13,918 nucleotides of DNA from JBAUHN01 sp049680295 (lineage in GTDB: Bacteria > Pseudomonadota > Alphaproteobacteria > Rhodobacterales > Rhodobacteraceae): positions 1 through 13,918 of the forward strand of contig JBAUHN010000165.1 in assembly GCA_049680295.1 (NCBI GenBank), read 5' to 3'. This document shows, in pieces, positions 13,808 to 13,918 of the stretch. The position numbers were made by a program, and so were the translations under genes. Under the pieces are notes generated by a model. It was not told where the DNA came from and did not search any database. It saw only the letters and a list, made by a program, of their open reading frames with translations. The stretch's first letter is position 1; every line of letters starts with the position of its first letter.

Positions 13808-13918
13808 ATGACGAAGAGACGCAGTTTTTCAGACAAATTCAAAGCCACTGTAGCGCTTGAGGCGTTGCGGGGTGACAAGACGGCGCAAGAGATTGCGGCC
13901 AAGCATAAGATCCATCCA
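13808..13918 (+). CDS. IS3-family transposase OrfA, N-terminal part
   Basis: Only the first 37 codons are inside the window; the frame is open at the edge. They begin MTKRRSFSDKFKATVALEAL and continue with RGDKTAQEIAAKHKIHP, the helix-turn-helix start of an IS3/IS911-type OrfA (transposase_8 family), which binds the element's ends. In this family OrfA is about 90-120 residues and a -1 frameshift fuses it to the DDE-domain OrfB; both would lie to the right. GGGA, seven bases before the ATG, is a modest ribosome site and sits within a hairpin. Confidence 0.88.
   Translation, partial: MTKRRSFSDKFKATVALEALRGDKTAQEIAAKHKIHP

Larger units (their letters stand above)
11411..13918. mobile_element. 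Left part of a probable tRNA-Leu-integrated element, carrying nested IS elements
   Basis: From the tRNA 3' end to the window edge no core gene occurs. Instead there is an A/T-rich non-coding stretch with tandem repeats, an AlpA-type excisionase/regulator, an unrecognised acidic protein and two transposase genes. Codon use is unlike that of the upstream genes: the 59-codon AlpA frame has three ATA, two CTA and one TTA. AlpA-family genes belong to prophages and integrative islands that often use tRNA genes as attB. I infer integration from this context only. No integrase gene and no distal attR lie in the window, so the element may extend well beyond it or be decayed. Confidence 0.55.
13742..13918 (+). 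mobile_element. Left end of an IS3-type insertion sequence, cut by the window
   Basis: TGAAGTGGTCCGGAAAAACT at 13742-13761 has the 5'-TG start and general look of the terminal inverted repeat of IS3-family elements I recall from Roseobacter genomes. The transposase orfA starts 66 bases inside it. The right end and any target duplication lie beyond the window, so the exact left limit is tentative. Confidence 0.6.

Noticed and set aside
11411..13918. CRISPR array, toxin-antitoxin pair or defence operon in the accessory region
   Set aside because: No regularly spaced repeats with spacers, no recognisable nuclease, helicase or toxin motifs were found in the readable frames.

Overview
The window looks like a chromosomal segment of a marine alphaproteobacterium of the Roseobacter group (Rhodobacteraceae). 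This rests on the protein style of GltB/GltD, MtgA, UppP and the NDUFA9-like protein, the fairly high G+C of the core genes, and a G/C-rich intergenic hairpin of a type I recall from this family. The genus cannot be fixed from sequence alone.

Positions 1-11410 are ordinary core chromosome. On the minus strand lie a glutathione S-transferase-like gene (79-744), mtgA (800-1534) and a probable four-gene operon transcribed gltD (9071-7638), a GFA/CENP-V zinc protein (7596-7171), an alpha/beta-hydrolase-like protein (7181 or 7133 to 6345) and gltB (6330-1798). GltB and GltD form NADPH glutamate synthase, so two unrelated small enzymes sit between its subunits. uppP (9297-10103, plus) diverges from gltD across 225 bp. 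It converges on an NDUFA9-type atypical SDR gene (11083-10100, minus), and the two stop codons overlap. A class II tRNA-Leu(CAG) gene with encoded CCA (11325-11410) follows its own promoter.

Directly after the tRNA the character changes to lower G+C, rare ATA/TTA/CTA codons and no core genes. This looks like the left end of an element integrated at the tRNA-Leu 3' end. It holds an 8-bp tandem direct repeat, a perfect 16-bp palindrome in front of a 59-aa AlpA-type excisionase/regulator, two adjacent hairpins, and an unrecognised acidic 139-aa protein. An intact IS110-family transposase follows, and then the left end and first 37 codons of an IS3-type element that runs off the window. No integrase and no second attachment site are visible.

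The most interesting part is the IS110 neighbourhood. The short non-coding leader before the transposase (12530-12626) is dense with competing RNA structures: a hairpin with an internal loop, a four-part A-B-A'-B' arrangement of contiguous 6-mers, and an 8-bp inverted repeat whose 3' arm abuts the start codon. IS110-family recombinases are guided by an RNA encoded in the element's non-coding end, so this leader (or the 95-bp right flank) is a candidate guide RNA, a translational switch, or both. The same 8-bp inverted repeat occurs a second time at 12000-12031, upstream of the acidic gene.
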